Shown here: in pieces, positions 14,588-23,286 of the stretch
How positions within the stretch are numbered: the stretch's first letter is position 1
Layout: every line of letters begins with the position of its first letter
DNA from: Clostridiales bacterium FE2011
GTDB lineage: Bacteria; Bacillota; Clostridia; Christensenellales; Aristaeellaceae
DNA length: 64,000 bases
Direction: 5' to 3'
Assembly (NCBI GenBank): GCA_017569305.1
Contig: CP069418.1
Span: forward strand, 2,976,001-3,040,000
Program-made: the position numbers and the translations under genes
Notes under the pieces: model-generated
Database searches by the model: none
What the model saw: only the letters and a program-made list of their open reading frames with translations
What the model was told of the DNA's origin: nothing

Positions 14588-15571
14588 ATGGTCAGACTGA
14601 AGGATATAGCTGAGGCATGCGGTGTTTCAATTGCGACTGTTTCACGCGCTTTAAACGGTTTAACCAATGAAGGCAAGGAAAGGACTGCGTTTATCTGCCA
14701 GACGGCAAAAGAAATGGGATATTATCCGAATGCAGCCGCCAGGACGCTGAAGACAAGCAAATCAAACAACATTGGTATCATCTATGAAGATATGATGACC
14801 CATGTGTATTTCAGCACCCTTTTCGATTCCCTCCGGCGTGAATCGGAGAAACTTGGATATGACCTGACCTTTATAGGCCGGGGTGACTTTACAGGCCAGC
14901 AGTATTATGAGAATGCCCGGCAAAGATGCCTGGACGGTGTAATTGTTGTCCAGGCGGATTTCGATGCCGCCGGAATTATGCATCTTGCAACCAGCAGCAT
15001 TCCCACGGTCATTGTTGACCACACCTATGAAGGCGTTGATTGTGTGACCAGTGATAACCGGGCCAGTATGGAACAGATTGTCCGCTATGTATACCTGCAT
15101 GGGCACCGGAAAATTGCCATTATCCAGGGTCAGAAGGGAATGGTCAGTCGTGAGCGCCTGGCCGGTTTCTATAAAGCATGTGTTGAATTGGGCGTCAGGG
15201 TTCCGGTGGAATATGTTCGTGAAGGACTTTTCCAGAACGCTGTGGCTTGCACGGAGGATATCCTTGAGCTGATGAAACTTCCGGACCGGCCTACCTGCGT
15301 CCTTTGTCCGGATGATGGAAGCGCTGTGGGCGCGATGGCGCGGCTGCATGCGAAGGGCATCAAGGTGCCGGAAGATATTGCCCTGGTTGGATATGACGGA
15401 ACACTTATGAGCCAGATTATTACCCCACGTCTGACAACATTCAGCCAGGATTGCACAAGGATTGCCCAGGAAGTATTCAGCATGCTGATTGACGCGATAG
15501 AGTATCCGGATACCCACATACCGAAGCAGGTCACCGTAGTCGGAAAAATCATCGAAGGTGAAACGGTGTAA
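14588..15571 (+). CDS. LacI-family transcriptional regulator
   Basis: The 327-residue protein begins with the family helix-turn-helix, MVRLKDIAEACGVSIATVSR, including the hinge-preceding NAAARTLKTSKS, followed by a periplasmic-binding-protein-like effector domain (NNIGIIYEDMMTHVYFSTLF ... DIALVGYDGTLMSQ). It represses sugar-use genes until a sugar binds. I chose ATG 14588 because the predicted transcript would start at about 14544; an in-frame ATG at 14543 would be leaderless. The neighbouring genes are not sugar genes, so its target is probably elsewhere, plus itself. Confidence 0.88.
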   Translation: MVRLKDIAEACGVSIATVSRALNGLTNEGKERTAFICQTAKEMGYYPNAAARTLKTSKSNNIGIIYEDMMTHVYFSTLFDSLRRESEKLGYDLTFIGRGDFTGQQYYENARQRCLDGVIVVQADFDAAGIMHLATSSIPTVIVDHTYEGVDCVTSDNRASMEQIVRYVYLHGHRKIAIIQGQKGMVSRERLAGFYKACVELGVRVPVEYVREGLFQNAVACTEDILELMKLPDRPTCVLCPDDGSAVGAMARLHAKGIKVPEDIALVGYDGTLMSQIITPRLTTFSQDCTRIAQEVFSMLIDAIEYPDTHIPKQVTVVGKIIEGETV

Positions 15572-15603
15572 GCAAGATAAGGCATTACCACGAAACTGCA
15601 CAC

Positions 15604-15641
15604 AAAAGGCCTCTGTTTCAACAGAAACAGAGGCCTTTTTT
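15604..15641. terminator. Bidirectional terminator
   Basis: A 16-bp perfect stem (AAAAGGCCTCTGTTTC, 15604-15619 with 15624-15639) closes an AACA loop. It separates the convergent LacI gene and small protein gene. Confidence 0.92.
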
Positions 15642-15655
15642 CGGCTTCAGACGGT

Positions 15656-15838
15656 TTATTCCTCTTCCGGAGTTATTCCCATCTTCTTTGTCAGGTCACC
15701 CAGGGATTTATCATACTGGGCCTTTGTAATGGCTCCGTTATTCAGGAACGTGTCCAGGGTTTGCTTCTGGCTGAGATACAGCTGCCTGAGCTGCTCCCTG
15801 CGGGTTTTGGGATCTGTATTCCGGTTGGATAAATCCAT
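15656..15838 (-). CDS. Small SHOCT-like protein
   Basis: The 60-residue product, highly charged, ends with the pattern TFLNNGAITKAQYDKSLGDL TKKMG..., a two-helix arrangement resembling the short C-terminal (SHOCT) oligomerisation domain found at the end of many bacterial proteins. The ATG at 15838 has GGAGG 8 bases upstream, and that site itself contains an earlier in-frame ATG which I reject. It lies 17 bases after the MATE gene stop on the same strand and may be co-transcribed with it. Confidence 0.6.
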   Translation of the reverse strand: MDLSNRNTDPKTRREQLRQLYLSQKQTLDTFLNNGAITKAQYDKSLGDLTKKMGITPEEE

Positions 15839-15855
15839 TTGCGTAACCTCCATTG

Positions 15856-17238
15856 CTATTTCCGGCTGATGAAGGGATCCCAGCGGCCGGTGAGATAATG
15901 CCAGACAAAGAAAACAAAAAGCAGCATGTTATGGCCGATCATACAGCCCCAGGCTGCAATCAGCCCCAGACCCAGAAGCTGCGTGCAAACAAAGGTTCCG
16001 GCAATCCGGACAGCCCACATGCAGATAACGTTGTAAACAAAGGGTGCTGTAGTTTTTCCGACACCCTGCATCAGGCCTTCCACGACGATCGGAACGCCGT
16101 AGAACGGCTCGGAGATCGCAACCATGCGCAAGACGGTGGTTCCCAGGCGGACTACATTCTCATCCGCACTGAACAGGCGGACCAAAGGCTCTGCAAACAG
16201 GAAGAGCAGGCCGCCGGAGACGATCATCAGACCTACCTCGAGCGGCAGGATTGTACTTCCCAGACGTTTCAGCCTGTCATGATCCTTTGCACCATAAGCG
16301 TTTCCGCTTAAGGTAGCCGCGGCTGTCTGCATACCCCAACCGGGAATATAGAAGGCGCTCTCAACCGTGTTTGCGATGGTATGGGCCGCAGTGGATATTC
16401 CGCCGAGGGCATTGATCATGGAGGCGAAAACCACATAGCCGCAGGAAGTGGCGAAGCGCTGGGCCAGATTCGGAAGGGCAACCCGGAAGCAGGGACGCAG
16501 GATCACCGGATCAGGCCGGAAGGACTGGCCGACCGGTGAGATAGAGGGATGCTTCCATAAGGCCCGCGTCATGGCCAGGCCGCCATAGACAAAGGAAGCA
16601 GCGCTGGCCAGAGCAGCGCCCTTCACGCCGAGACCGGCGCCCGGGAAGGGAATGGAGAGATTCAGAACGGATAATGTACGGGAAGGATAAATCAGCAGGA
16701 TGTTCAGCACTACATTGATGCCGTTCACAATCAGGCCGATCCGCATCGGCGTCCGGGTGTCTCCGGCGGAACGAAGGACGGTTCCGAGCAGAATGGATGC
16801 TGTCCTGAAAAGCATAGGGATATAGATGATCAGGAAGTATTCAGAGGCAAGACCGCGGATGGCGGGATCCACCTGCATCCAGGCCGGTACATGACCGGCA
16901 GCCATGACCGTCAGGAGGGTCAGCAGTGAACCAAGCAGCAGGGTAATGGTACAGGCCTGGGCACTGGCTTTCCTGGCTTCGTCCGGCCTGCCGGCACCGA
17001 TCTTCCTGGCGATAAAGGCGAGAAAACCGATTCCAACAGCGGAAACGACACTGCCGATTAACCAGTTTACCGTGCCTGTAGCACCGACGGCAGCTGTGGC
17101 CTGTGTGCCCAGGGAACCGACCATTGCCGTATCGATATACTGGACAGCTGTCTGAGTCAGCTGTTCCAGCATTGTAGGCCAGGCCAGGGTGAAGACCGTA
17201 CCAAGCATGGACCGGTCAAATCTGCTTCTTTCCCGCAC
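15856..17238 (-). CDS. MATE family multidrug/metabolite efflux transporter
   Basis: The 460-residue protein has about twelve membrane helices in two related halves, the MATE fold that exports drugs or metabolites using Na+ or H+ gradients. Family patterns include LAWPTMLEQLTQTAVQYIDT at the first helix and PNLAQRFATSCGYVVFASMI at the start of the second half. The frame opens at a GTG (17238); an ATG at 17208 would remove only a short charged N-terminus. It has its own strong promoter and a 75-85 base leader. Confidence 0.92.
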   Translation of the reverse strand: MRERSRFDRSMLGTVFTLAWPTMLEQLTQTAVQYIDTAMVGSLGTQATAAVGATGTVNWLIGSVVSAVGIGFLAFIARKIGAGRPDEARKASAQACTITLLLGSLLTLLTVMAAGHVPAWMQVDPAIRGLASEYFLIIYIPMLFRTASILLGTVLRSAGDTRTPMRIGLIVNGINVVLNILLIYPSRTLSVLNLSIPFPGAGLGVKGAALASAASFVYGGLAMTRALWKHPSISPVGQSFRPDPVILRPCFRVALPNLAQRFATSCGYVVFASMINALGGISTAAHTIANTVESAFYIPGWGMQTAAATLSGNAYGAKDHDRLKRLGSTILPLEVGLMIVSGGLLFLFAEPLVRLFSADENVVRLGTTVLRMVAISEPFYGVPIVVEGLMQGVGKTTAPFVYNVICMWAVRIAGTFVCTQLLGLGLIAAWGCMIGHNMLLFVFFVWHYLTGRWDPFISRK

Positions 17239-17328
17239 TTGTTTCTGACGACTCCTCTTCCAGATAAACAGCCGGTCCGGGCCTGAAATAAAACCTTTCC
17301 GGCAGGCAAACGACTGATTGCAACGGTC

Positions 17329-17356
17329 ATTCTATCATGCTTTTACAGGATGTCAA
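17329..17356 (-). promoter_or_regulatory. MATE gene promoter
   Basis: On the minus strand TTGACA (17351-17356) and TAGAAT (17329-17334) are 16 bases apart. Confidence 0.8.
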
Positions 17357-17387
17357 CAGACGGAATAAAGCCCCTTTGTCAGATGGC

Positions 17388-17417
17388 TTGCACTATGGAC
17401 AAAAACAATGATATGAT
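17388..17417 (+). promoter_or_regulatory. sfsA promoter
   Basis: TTGCAC (17388-17393) and TATGAT (17412-17417) are 18 bases apart, 47 bases before the ATG. It is divergent from the MATE promoter. Confidence 0.5.
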
Positions 17418-17464
17418 TCGGCTGCAGATATTTTTCCAAAGACTGATTTGAAAGACAGAAGTGT

Positions 17465-18118
17465 ATGAGATACAGCAATATTACAAAAGGTACTTTTCTG
17501 GACAGGCCGAACCGGTTTATTGCCCATGTGGAGATGGACGGCCGCAGGGAGACGGTACACGTCAAGAATACGGGACGGTGCAGGGAACTGCTCCTGCCCG
17601 GGGCGGAGGTCTGGCTGACCGCACCGGGAACGGAAGGACGAAAGACAAAGTATGACCTGGTGACCGTCCGCAAGGAGAACGGCATGCTGGTCAACATTGA
17701 CAGCCAGGCACCGAATGCTGTTGTGCGGGAATGGCTGGAACGGCAGGGGTATGACGTTATTATTCCGGAATATACCTATGGGGACTCCAGAATCGACTTC
17801 TATCTGGAACGGGGCATGGAAAAGACACTGATGGAAGTCAAGGGCTGCACACTGGAAATAGACGGGATCGGCTATTTCCCTGACGCTCCGACGGATCGTG
17901 GCGTCAAACACCTCCGGGAACTGGCAAATGCCGTGAAGAACGGGTACAGGACAGTGATTGCTTTTGCAATCCAGATGGATGGAATCATGGAAGTGAGGCC
18001 GAATATACAGACACACCCGGAGTTTGGCAGCGCAATGCAGGAAGCGGCGGAGGCGGGAGTGGAAATTCTTTTCCTTCCATGCCATGTGGAAACCGATCAA
18101 TTGACAATCATCAAGTAG
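17465..18118 (+). CDS. sfsA: SfsA family DNA/RNA nuclease-like protein (sugar fermentation stimulation)
   Basis: The 217-residue product follows the SfsA layout: an N-terminal OB-like part with RPNRFIAHVEMDG and HVKNTGRCRELLLPGAEVWL, then a restriction-endonuclease-like fold with SRIDFYLERG, LMEVKGCTLE and FPDAPTDRGVKHLREL. These supply the Asp, Glu and Lys metal-site residues of a PD-(D/E)xK fold. The family was named for an effect on maltose use in E. coli; its biochemical role is not firmly known. It is a single-gene unit. Confidence 0.95.
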   Translation: MRYSNITKGTFLDRPNRFIAHVEMDGRRETVHVKNTGRCRELLLPGAEVWLTAPGTEGRKTKYDLVTVRKENGMLVNIDSQAPNAVVREWLERQGYDVIIPEYTYGDSRIDFYLERGMEKTLMEVKGCTLEIDGIGYFPDAPTDRGVKHLRELANAVKNGYRTVIAFAIQMDGIMEVRPNIQTHPEFGSAMQEAAEAGVEILFLPCHVETDQLTIIK

Positions 18119-18123
18119 CTGAA

Positions 18124-18156
18124 AACCGCCTGTCTTTCAGACAGGCGGTTCCTTTT
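18124..18156. terminator. Terminator after sfsA
   Basis: AACCGCCTGTCT (18124-18135) pairs perfectly with 18139-18150 across a TTC loop, followed by CCTTTTG. It lies between convergent sfsA and the MscS gene. Confidence 0.88.
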
Positions 18157-18170
18157 GAATGAGTATTTTT

Positions 18171-19094
18171 TCAGGCGTCGGATTCGGGAACGGTGTAGTG
18201 GGGCATAATGATACCTTCACGGTCAAAGCGGGCTTTGACCCGGGTGCGGATTTCACGCTCAATACGCCAGTGCTCACCGACAGGACAGACAACGGCCACC
18301 TGGAGCCGGACTGAATTCTTGTCGAAAGCGACGATGCTCATGACATCCGGTACGGTTTTCATGCCTTCCACTTCCTTGGCGGCGATCTCCATTTCCTCTT
18401 TGACCATGTTCACCAGGCGCTCCTGGTTTTCCTCATAGGGGCAGGGGATATTGACAATGGCCCGCTTAAAACCGCGGCTCATGTTGGTGATGGTGCGGAT
18501 ATCGCCGTTGGGGATGCAGTAGATGTTTCCGTTGTAGTTGCGGATGGAAGTTGTCCGGATGGTAATGGTTTCCACTGTGCCGTCCAGTCCGTTGATGCTG
18601 ACCAGGTCGCCGACAGCAATGGAGCCTTCACCCCAGATGAACAGACCGGAAAGCAGGTCCTTGACCAGCGTCTGGGCACCGAAGGCCAGCGCAATACCGA
18701 CAACCCCGGCAGCGGCCAGGATGGAGGTAACGTCCACGCCGAAGAGGCGAAGGATGATCGTGGCCAGGATAAAGAACATAATATAACTGAAAACGCTGGT
18801 GATGATGGACCGGAAGGTTTCGGACCGCTGGGTGTTGACGCGGCCATTCTGGCAGCGCCGTCTGGAAACCTTGACAATAATCAGTTTGCCGAGCTTCAGG
18901 AGAAGAAGGCCTACGATCAGTACCGCGCCGGCAATCAGCAGGCGGCTGACAAGCTGGGGCAGATGGGAGAGAAAACCACCGGCACTCTTAGCCGCGTCAT
19001 TGACAGTTTCCTTGAGATCATTGGCAACCTGAACAACGCCAGGGACCGGTGAAGCGGTTGGCCTGGCAGCAATATACCTGACAGAATTTAGCAT
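18171..19094 (-). CDS. MscS-family mechanosensitive channel
   Basis: The 307-residue protein opens under membrane tension to release solutes after osmotic downshock. It has two to three membrane helices; the pore-lining third helix shows the Ala/Gly-rich pattern AAAGVVGIALAFGAQTLVKD, followed by the beta domain (EGSIAVGDLVSINGLDGTVE and TIRTTSIRNYNGNIYCIPNG) and a C-terminal alpha/beta domain. Length matches small-type MscS. The start overlaps the stop of the upstream flippase-like gene by seven bases, so the two are translationally coupled. Confidence 0.95.
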   Translation of the reverse strand: MLNSVRYIAARPTASPVPGVVQVANDLKETVNDAAKSAGGFLSHLPQLVSRLLIAGAVLIVGLLLLKLGKLIIVKVSRRRCQNGRVNTQRSETFRSIITSVFSYIMFFILATIILRLFGVDVTSILAAAGVVGIALAFGAQTLVKDLLSGLFIWGEGSIAVGDLVSINGLDGTVETITIRTTSIRNYNGNIYCIPNGDIRTITNMSRGFKRAIVNIPCPYEENQERLVNMVKEEMEIAAKEVEGMKTVPDVMSIVAFDKNSVRLQVAVVCPVGEHWRIEREIRTRVKARFDREGIIMPHYTVPESDA

Positions 19095-20158
19095 ACAGCA
19101 TCCTCCGTTTGATTCGTCGGATCGTTATCCTGTTTGCGGGTATGGCCGCAAAGGCCGATTTTCTCCAGCAACAGCGTGATCACACCGACAAACAGGAAGA
19201 GGTAATAGGTAAAGAAACGCCAGAGCAAAAGGGCAAGGCCTTTTGTTCCGCCTGGAAAGATTCCGTTGAAATAGCACATGAAACCGCCTTCCTGGGCGCC
19301 GCTGGCACCGGGAAGGGGCGTATAGCTGGCACTGACGAAGAGCAGAAGGCCCAGGGTCAGCAGATGATACCAGGGAGTGCCGGAAAGCCCGAAGGCATAA
19401 TAGACAAAGACAATGGAACCGGTCAGGGCAAGCATGCTCAGCGTACTGCACAGGCACTGGAAGAGCAGCTGCACGGGAGAGGAGAGCAGGTCGCGGATGG
19501 CTGTATGGTAGGTGTCCAGCACCTCGTATGTTCCGTTGAGGGCGGCTTCCTTGTCTTTAATCAGCCGGATCCGGGCCAGGAGCCCGATCAGGCCGGAGGC
19601 AAGCTTACGGATGAGTGTACGACGGAAAGCGGCCAGCAGTACCAGCGGAACTACGCTGAAATTGATGATCCAGCCAATGCGGACCGCCCAGATGACGCCG
19701 CCAAGCTGCTGATAAACAAAGGAACGGTTGAACAGCAGGAAGAGCAGGCTGAGCAGGGAAACCATAAACTGATTGGCGATGAGCCGGATGGTGACAGAGG
19801 TGGTGCCGTTTCCTACAGGAACACCGGCCTTGCGGAGTGAATTGACCTGCATCGGCTGGCCGCCGCTGGCACCGGGGGTGATATTACTGTAAAAGAAACC
19901 GATCAGCGTGACGCTGAGTACGGTCCAGAGGTTCAGACGGAAACCCTGTTTTTTCAGGCAGTACCAGGTGCCCAGCGTATCAAAGAAGGTATAGGCGGCC
20001 CAGCAAAGCAGCAGACCGGCAATCCAGCGGGCATCCAGGCTGCGGAGCGTATCCCAGGCGTTAGCCAGTTCGGGATTGCCGAAAGCGATACAGAAGACGG
20101 CGACAAAGGAGAGAACGATGAACAGTATGCTGAGGACACTCTTCAGCTTTTGATTCAT
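19088..20158 (-). CDS. MprF/YbhN-like integral membrane flippase-type protein
   Basis: The 356-residue protein has about eight membrane helices and the pattern of the lysylphosphatidylglycerol-synthase transmembrane domain (UPF0104/YbhN): GFFYSNITPGASGGQPMQVN near residues 83-102 and FVSASYTPLPGASGAQEGGF near 275-294. There is no C-terminal synthase domain, so it does not make lysyl lipids itself; a lipid-flipping role is a family-based guess. I chose ATG 20158, which has an AAAGGAG site 8 bases upstream, over one 21 bases earlier. It is co-transcribed with mscS. Confidence 0.88.
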   Translation of the reverse strand: MNQKLKSVLSILFIVLSFVAVFCIAFGNPELANAWDTLRSLDARWIAGLLLCWAAYTFFDTLGTWYCLKKQGFRLNLWTVLSVTLIGFFYSNITPGASGGQPMQVNSLRKAGVPVGNGTTSVTIRLIANQFMVSLLSLLFLLFNRSFVYQQLGGVIWAVRIGWIINFSVVPLVLLAAFRRTLIRKLASGLIGLLARIRLIKDKEAALNGTYEVLDTYHTAIRDLLSSPVQLLFQCLCSTLSMLALTGSIVFVYYAFGLSGTPWYHLLTLGLLLFVSASYTPLPGASGAQEGGFMCYFNGIFPGGTKGLALLLWRFFTYYLFLFVGVITLLLEKIGLCGHTRKQDNDPTNQTEDAVC

Positions 20159-20273
20159 GCCGGCGTCTCCTTTCTCCATAACTATATCTCTATTATTTTA
20201 TCCGGTTTTCACAGTTCTGTCCAGCTGAGGGGACGGATGACAGCTTTTCAAACAGCAGGATGCATGGTAAAAT

Positions 20274-21140
20274 ATGGACAGTTCCGAAAAAGAACGACAG
20301 GAGATGAAACATTTGAATCCTGCACAGTCTGAACCTATGGTCAGCGTTGTTATTCCGGCTTATAATGTGACAAAAACCCTGCCGCGTCTGCTGGATTGCC
20401 TGCTGAACCAGACATGGCAGAATCTGCAGATTATTCTTATTGATGACGGAAGTGAAGACGGGACAGCGGCGATGGCAAAGGAAGCCGCAGAAAAAGATCC
20501 ACGTCTGACCGTGATCACCCAGGGTAATCTTGGCATTTCCTATGCGCGGAATGCGGGCCTGGCCAAGTGTGAAGGTAAATATATCCGTTTCATTGACGCA
20601 GACGATACACTGCCGCTGGATTCCATCGAGCGGATGGTCCGGCGGGCGGAGAAGGACGGCTCCGAGCTGGTGATCGGCGGATATGATCAGTATTTCGGCG
20701 ACAGACGCAGTTTCCATAATCTGGCGGGGCGGGACGATACAGTTCCCAGTGAAGAGATGATGCGCCACCTGTGTGATCATGCCAACTCCTATTTCTACGG
20801 TGTGCTGTGGAACAAACTGTTCCTGCGGGAGATCGTGGAGAAGTGCGGCTGCCATTTCCAGGAAGACTTGACCTGGGGTGAGGACTTCGCCTTTGTAATG
20901 GATTATTTTTCCGGAGTGAATCAGGTGTCTTTTATGAAGGATTCCCTGTATGATTACCGGCGTACAGCAAACAGTACCTCCATCCGGCAGGTGCTGGACT
21001 GCGTAAAGCACCCGGCAGAGAATACCCGGATCAAGGGAGAACTGTACTGGCATCTGAAGAATATGTACCGGAAACGGGGACTGTACGAGAAGTATAAGAA
21101 CAGGCTGTGGCTGTACCTGTTCAGGGTGGGGTTGGGCTGA
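20274..21140 (+). CDS. Family 2 glycosyltransferase
   Basis: The product (288 residues from ATG 20274) is a GT-A fold glycosyltransferase. It shows VSVVIPAYNVTKTLPRLLDC, LIDDGSEDGT, ITQGNLGISYARNAGL and the metal-binding FIDADDTLPLDS (DxD-type). It probably adds sugars to surface polysaccharide or lipid; donor and acceptor are not determinable. The start is uncertain: a TTG at 20313 has an AGGAG site nine bases upstream, while ATG 20274 and 20304 lack good sites. It is divergent from the flippase-like gene. Confidence 0.88.
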   Translation: MDSSEKERQEMKHLNPAQSEPMVSVVIPAYNVTKTLPRLLDCLLNQTWQNLQIILIDDGSEDGTAAMAKEAAEKDPRLTVITQGNLGISYARNAGLAKCEGKYIRFIDADDTLPLDSIERMVRRAEKDGSELVIGGYDQYFGDRRSFHNLAGRDDTVPSEEMMRHLCDHANSYFYGVLWNKLFLREIVEKCGCHFQEDLTWGEDFAFVMDYFSGVNQVSFMKDSLYDYRRTANSTSIRQVLDCVKHPAENTRIKGELYWHLKNMYRKRGLYEKYKNRLWLYLFRVGLG

Positions 21141-21164
21141 GGACGCATGAATGCGACCTCAGCC

Positions 21165-21245
21165 AATGAATAATGAAAACTTAAAACTTAAAACTGAAGA
21201 ATGGCGGAGAAAACTCCTGCGAAGATCGCAGGAGTTTTTTTGATT
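21165..21245. repeat. Dispersed intergenic repeat with terminator hairpin (copy 2)
   Basis: AT-rich words (ACTTAAAACTTAAAACTGAA) lead into GAATGGCGGAG and the hairpin with stem AAACTCCTGCG, then TTTTTTTGATT. The hairpin equals copy 1 (2234-2258) except for the loop. Confidence 0.7.
21211..21241. terminator. Terminator between the glycosyltransferase and MFS genes
   Basis: AAACTCCTGCG (21211-21221) pairs with 21227-21237, followed by a T run. Confidence 0.88.
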
Positions 21246-21277
21246 GAGAAATCAGTGATGAGTGGAGAGTGAAGAGT

Positions 21278-22489
21278 TTAGAGTGTAGAGTTTGCACGGC
21301 CTTTTACTTGCCGTGTGCCGAACAATGCAATGACCGTGCCGACAGCACAGATAGCGACGGCGGTGAGCATAGTCGGTTTGACACCGGCGGTATCGAACAT
21401 CTGTCCGCCGATAAGGCTGGCCAACACGGAGCCGATGGTTGTCATGCTGAAGGCGAGGCTCTGGGCTTTCGCGGAATCCTTCCGGGCTACCTGACGGTCA
21501 GCGTAGCTGACGATCAGCACAGTATAGAGGGCGTAGCTGGGCGCCTGGAGTACGCGGGCGGCAAAGAACAGCGGAATGGTCGGCGCCAGGGCGTAGGCCA
21601 GGATCTTCAGAACAAAGAACACAAAGGAGAGACGGATATAATGCACCGTATCCCACTTTTTCGGCAGTTTTGAGGAGAACATCATAATGGGCACTTCCGT
21701 GATGGCTGTGAAGGCAGCTACATAGCCCATGATGGCGGTATCTCCGCCGAGAGCACGGATTTCATTGATCAGGAAGTTGCCGTCCATGTTGTGCGCGATG
21801 AAGATGATAATAGTACCGAAGAGCATGAGGCAGAACATCCTGTTTTCCCGGATAAAGACGGGCAGGGAGGAAGACTGCTCCCGGATTTCTGTTTCAGCAG
21901 GCGGCATGGCGGTTTCAGCTTCCCGGAGATCCCGGTCAATCAGCCGGTTGCCGGCGAACTGGAGCAGGACAACAGCCAAGCCGGCAAAGGGCAGGGACAG
22001 ATGGCCCCAGCGGGCTGTAATGATGCCCAGAAGGGTGCTCAGGATGACGAATGAAAAACTGCCCATGGAACGGGCAAAACCGAAATTGAGGGGTGCCTTG
22101 GCCCGCTCCAGCCGTACGCACAGATCCAGGTTCATGGCGTTGACCGGCATCATGGCGGTGATGTACAGCACATAGCAGGCAGCATTGAAAAAATCCCGGC
22201 GGGGATGTACCCGCAGGACGATGAGCAGCGCCACCTGAATGGCCAGCAGCACATTCACTACCGAGGCATGACGGAGATTCCGGTTCCGGTCAATCTGTGC
22301 GCCGAGGACAGGACTGAGCAGTGCTCCGCCCACGTTGCCCAATGCCAGGATGAGGCCGAGCTCGGCATTGGAGCAGCCGATACCCTGCAGATAGACGGCG
22401 GCATAGGCGGTAACCACACAGAAGGCCATCCAGAACCCGCCGGTAATAAGCGTGTAATGGAGGGTAACGGGAGACAATCCTTTTTTCAT
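21278..22489 (-). CDS. Major facilitator superfamily transporter
   Basis: The 403-residue protein has twelve predicted membrane helices with the MFS loop motif LSPVLGAQIDRNRNLRHASV between helices 2 and 3 and a related sequence in the second half. The N-terminus (LHYTLITGGFWMAFCVVTAY) resembles the LacY/NupG-like MFS_1 branch. Substrate unknown. ATG 22489 has GGAG seven bases upstream. The 3' end lies only 24 bases upstream, in minus-strand terms, of nothing coding until the terminator at 21211-21241. Confidence 0.9.
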   Translation of the reverse strand: MKKGLSPVTLHYTLITGGFWMAFCVVTAYAAVYLQGIGCSNAELGLILALGNVGGALLSPVLGAQIDRNRNLRHASVVNVLLAIQVALLIVLRVHPRRDFFNAACYVLYITAMMPVNAMNLDLCVRLERAKAPLNFGFARSMGSFSFVILSTLLGIITARWGHLSLPFAGLAVVLLQFAGNRLIDRDLREAETAMPPAETEIREQSSSLPVFIRENRMFCLMLFGTIIIFIAHNMDGNFLINEIRALGGDTAIMGYVAAFTAITEVPIMMFSSKLPKKWDTVHYIRLSFVFFVLKILAYALAPTIPLFFAARVLQAPSYALYTVLIVSYADRQVARKDSAKAQSLAFSMTTIGSVLASLIGGQMFDTAGVKPTMLTAVAICAVGTVIALFGTRQVKGRANSTL

Positions 22490-22512
22490 CACTTTACTCC
22501 GTTATGGATTAA

Positions 22513-23142
22513 TCAGAAACCAAGGGAGTCATTTACCAGGATTACGTGGATCCGGCCGGCATGGCGGCTGAAGCGGGTGATCAGGAACTGGCAGCAGATG
22601 GTATCCGGGCTTTTGCAGTCCATGCACTTGCCGGTTTTCGCACAGGGCGTGGACAGGCCGAACCGCTGGGCATTGGTCGGGGCGGCGATGTTCCGGGCAC
22701 GCTTCATGGCACTGTCCAGATCACCGCAGACCTTGTTCATCCCCACGATAAACAGTACTTCCTTCGGGCCCTGGCAGATGGCGGAGACGCGGTTGGCGTT
22801 TCCGTCAATGTTCACGAGGATACCGTCGTCTGTCATGGCGTTCACACTGGCAAGGAAGACATCCGCGTCATAGGCGGCCAGCATGGCGGCCCGCTTATCT
22901 TCCATAGCATCCCGATCAATGAAATGATAATTGCCGTCCTTGACGGCCTGCACCAGGCCGATTTCATGAGCGCTCATGGCACCGCCCATGGTGACGGTGC
23001 TGTATTCCGGAATCAGGCTGAGGGCGAGCTTCAGGGCTTCTTCCTTTGAGGCAGCATAGTATCCGCTCATATTGCGGGATTCCAGCCCTTTGATGACTTT
23101 CTGCGCAAGGAGCTCGTTTCTTTTGAAGATGTTTGTATTCAT
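22513..23142 (-). CDS. LUD domain protein (LutC/DUF162-like)
   Basis: The 209-residue protein has the LUD-domain pattern: NMSGYYAASKEEALKLALSL, the glycine-rich TVTMGGAMSAHEIG, a central DVFLASVNAMTDDGILVNID, and KEVLFIVGMNKVCGDLDSAM. The C-terminal region has four clustered cysteines (PCAKTGKCMDCKSPDTICCQ), which could bind metal. LUD proteins act in lactate oxidation or in unknown clostridial functions; the LutA and LutB partners are absent here, so the role is open. ATG 23142 has GGAGG six bases upstream, and a promoter lies at 23186-23214. Confidence 0.88.
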   Translation of the reverse strand: MNTNIFKRNELLAQKVIKGLESRNMSGYYAASKEEALKLALSLIPEYSTVTMGGAMSAHEIGLVQAVKDGNYHFIDRDAMEDKRAAMLAAYDADVFLASVNAMTDDGILVNIDGNANRVSAICQGPKEVLFIVGMNKVCGDLDSAMKRARNIAAPTNAQRFGLSTPCAKTGKCMDCKSPDTICCQFLITRFSRHAGRIHVILVNDSLGF

Positions 23143-23185
23143 CCGCGGCCTCCTGTATTTGTCCGTTATTGTTCTTTGTACTGCG

Positions 23186-23214
23186 ATGATAACAAAAAAG
23201 GAACGGACCTTCAA
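23186..23214 (-). promoter_or_regulatory. LUD gene promoter
   Basis: On the minus strand TTGAAG (23209-23214) and TATCAT (23186-23191) are 17 bases apart. Confidence 0.6.
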
Positions 23215-23242
23215 GAATAAAAAAGGTTTTGAATGAAATAAA

Positions 23243-23274
23243 AGAGTGGTTTCAGCACTTGCTGAAACCACTCT
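23243..23274 (-). terminator. Methyltransferase gene terminator
   Basis: A 14-bp perfect stem (AGAGTGGTTTCAGC, 23243-23256 with 23261-23274) is followed on the minus strand by TTTTATTTC, 12 bases after the methyltransferase stop. Confidence 0.88.
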
Positions 23275-23286
23275 GGTTTATACGGT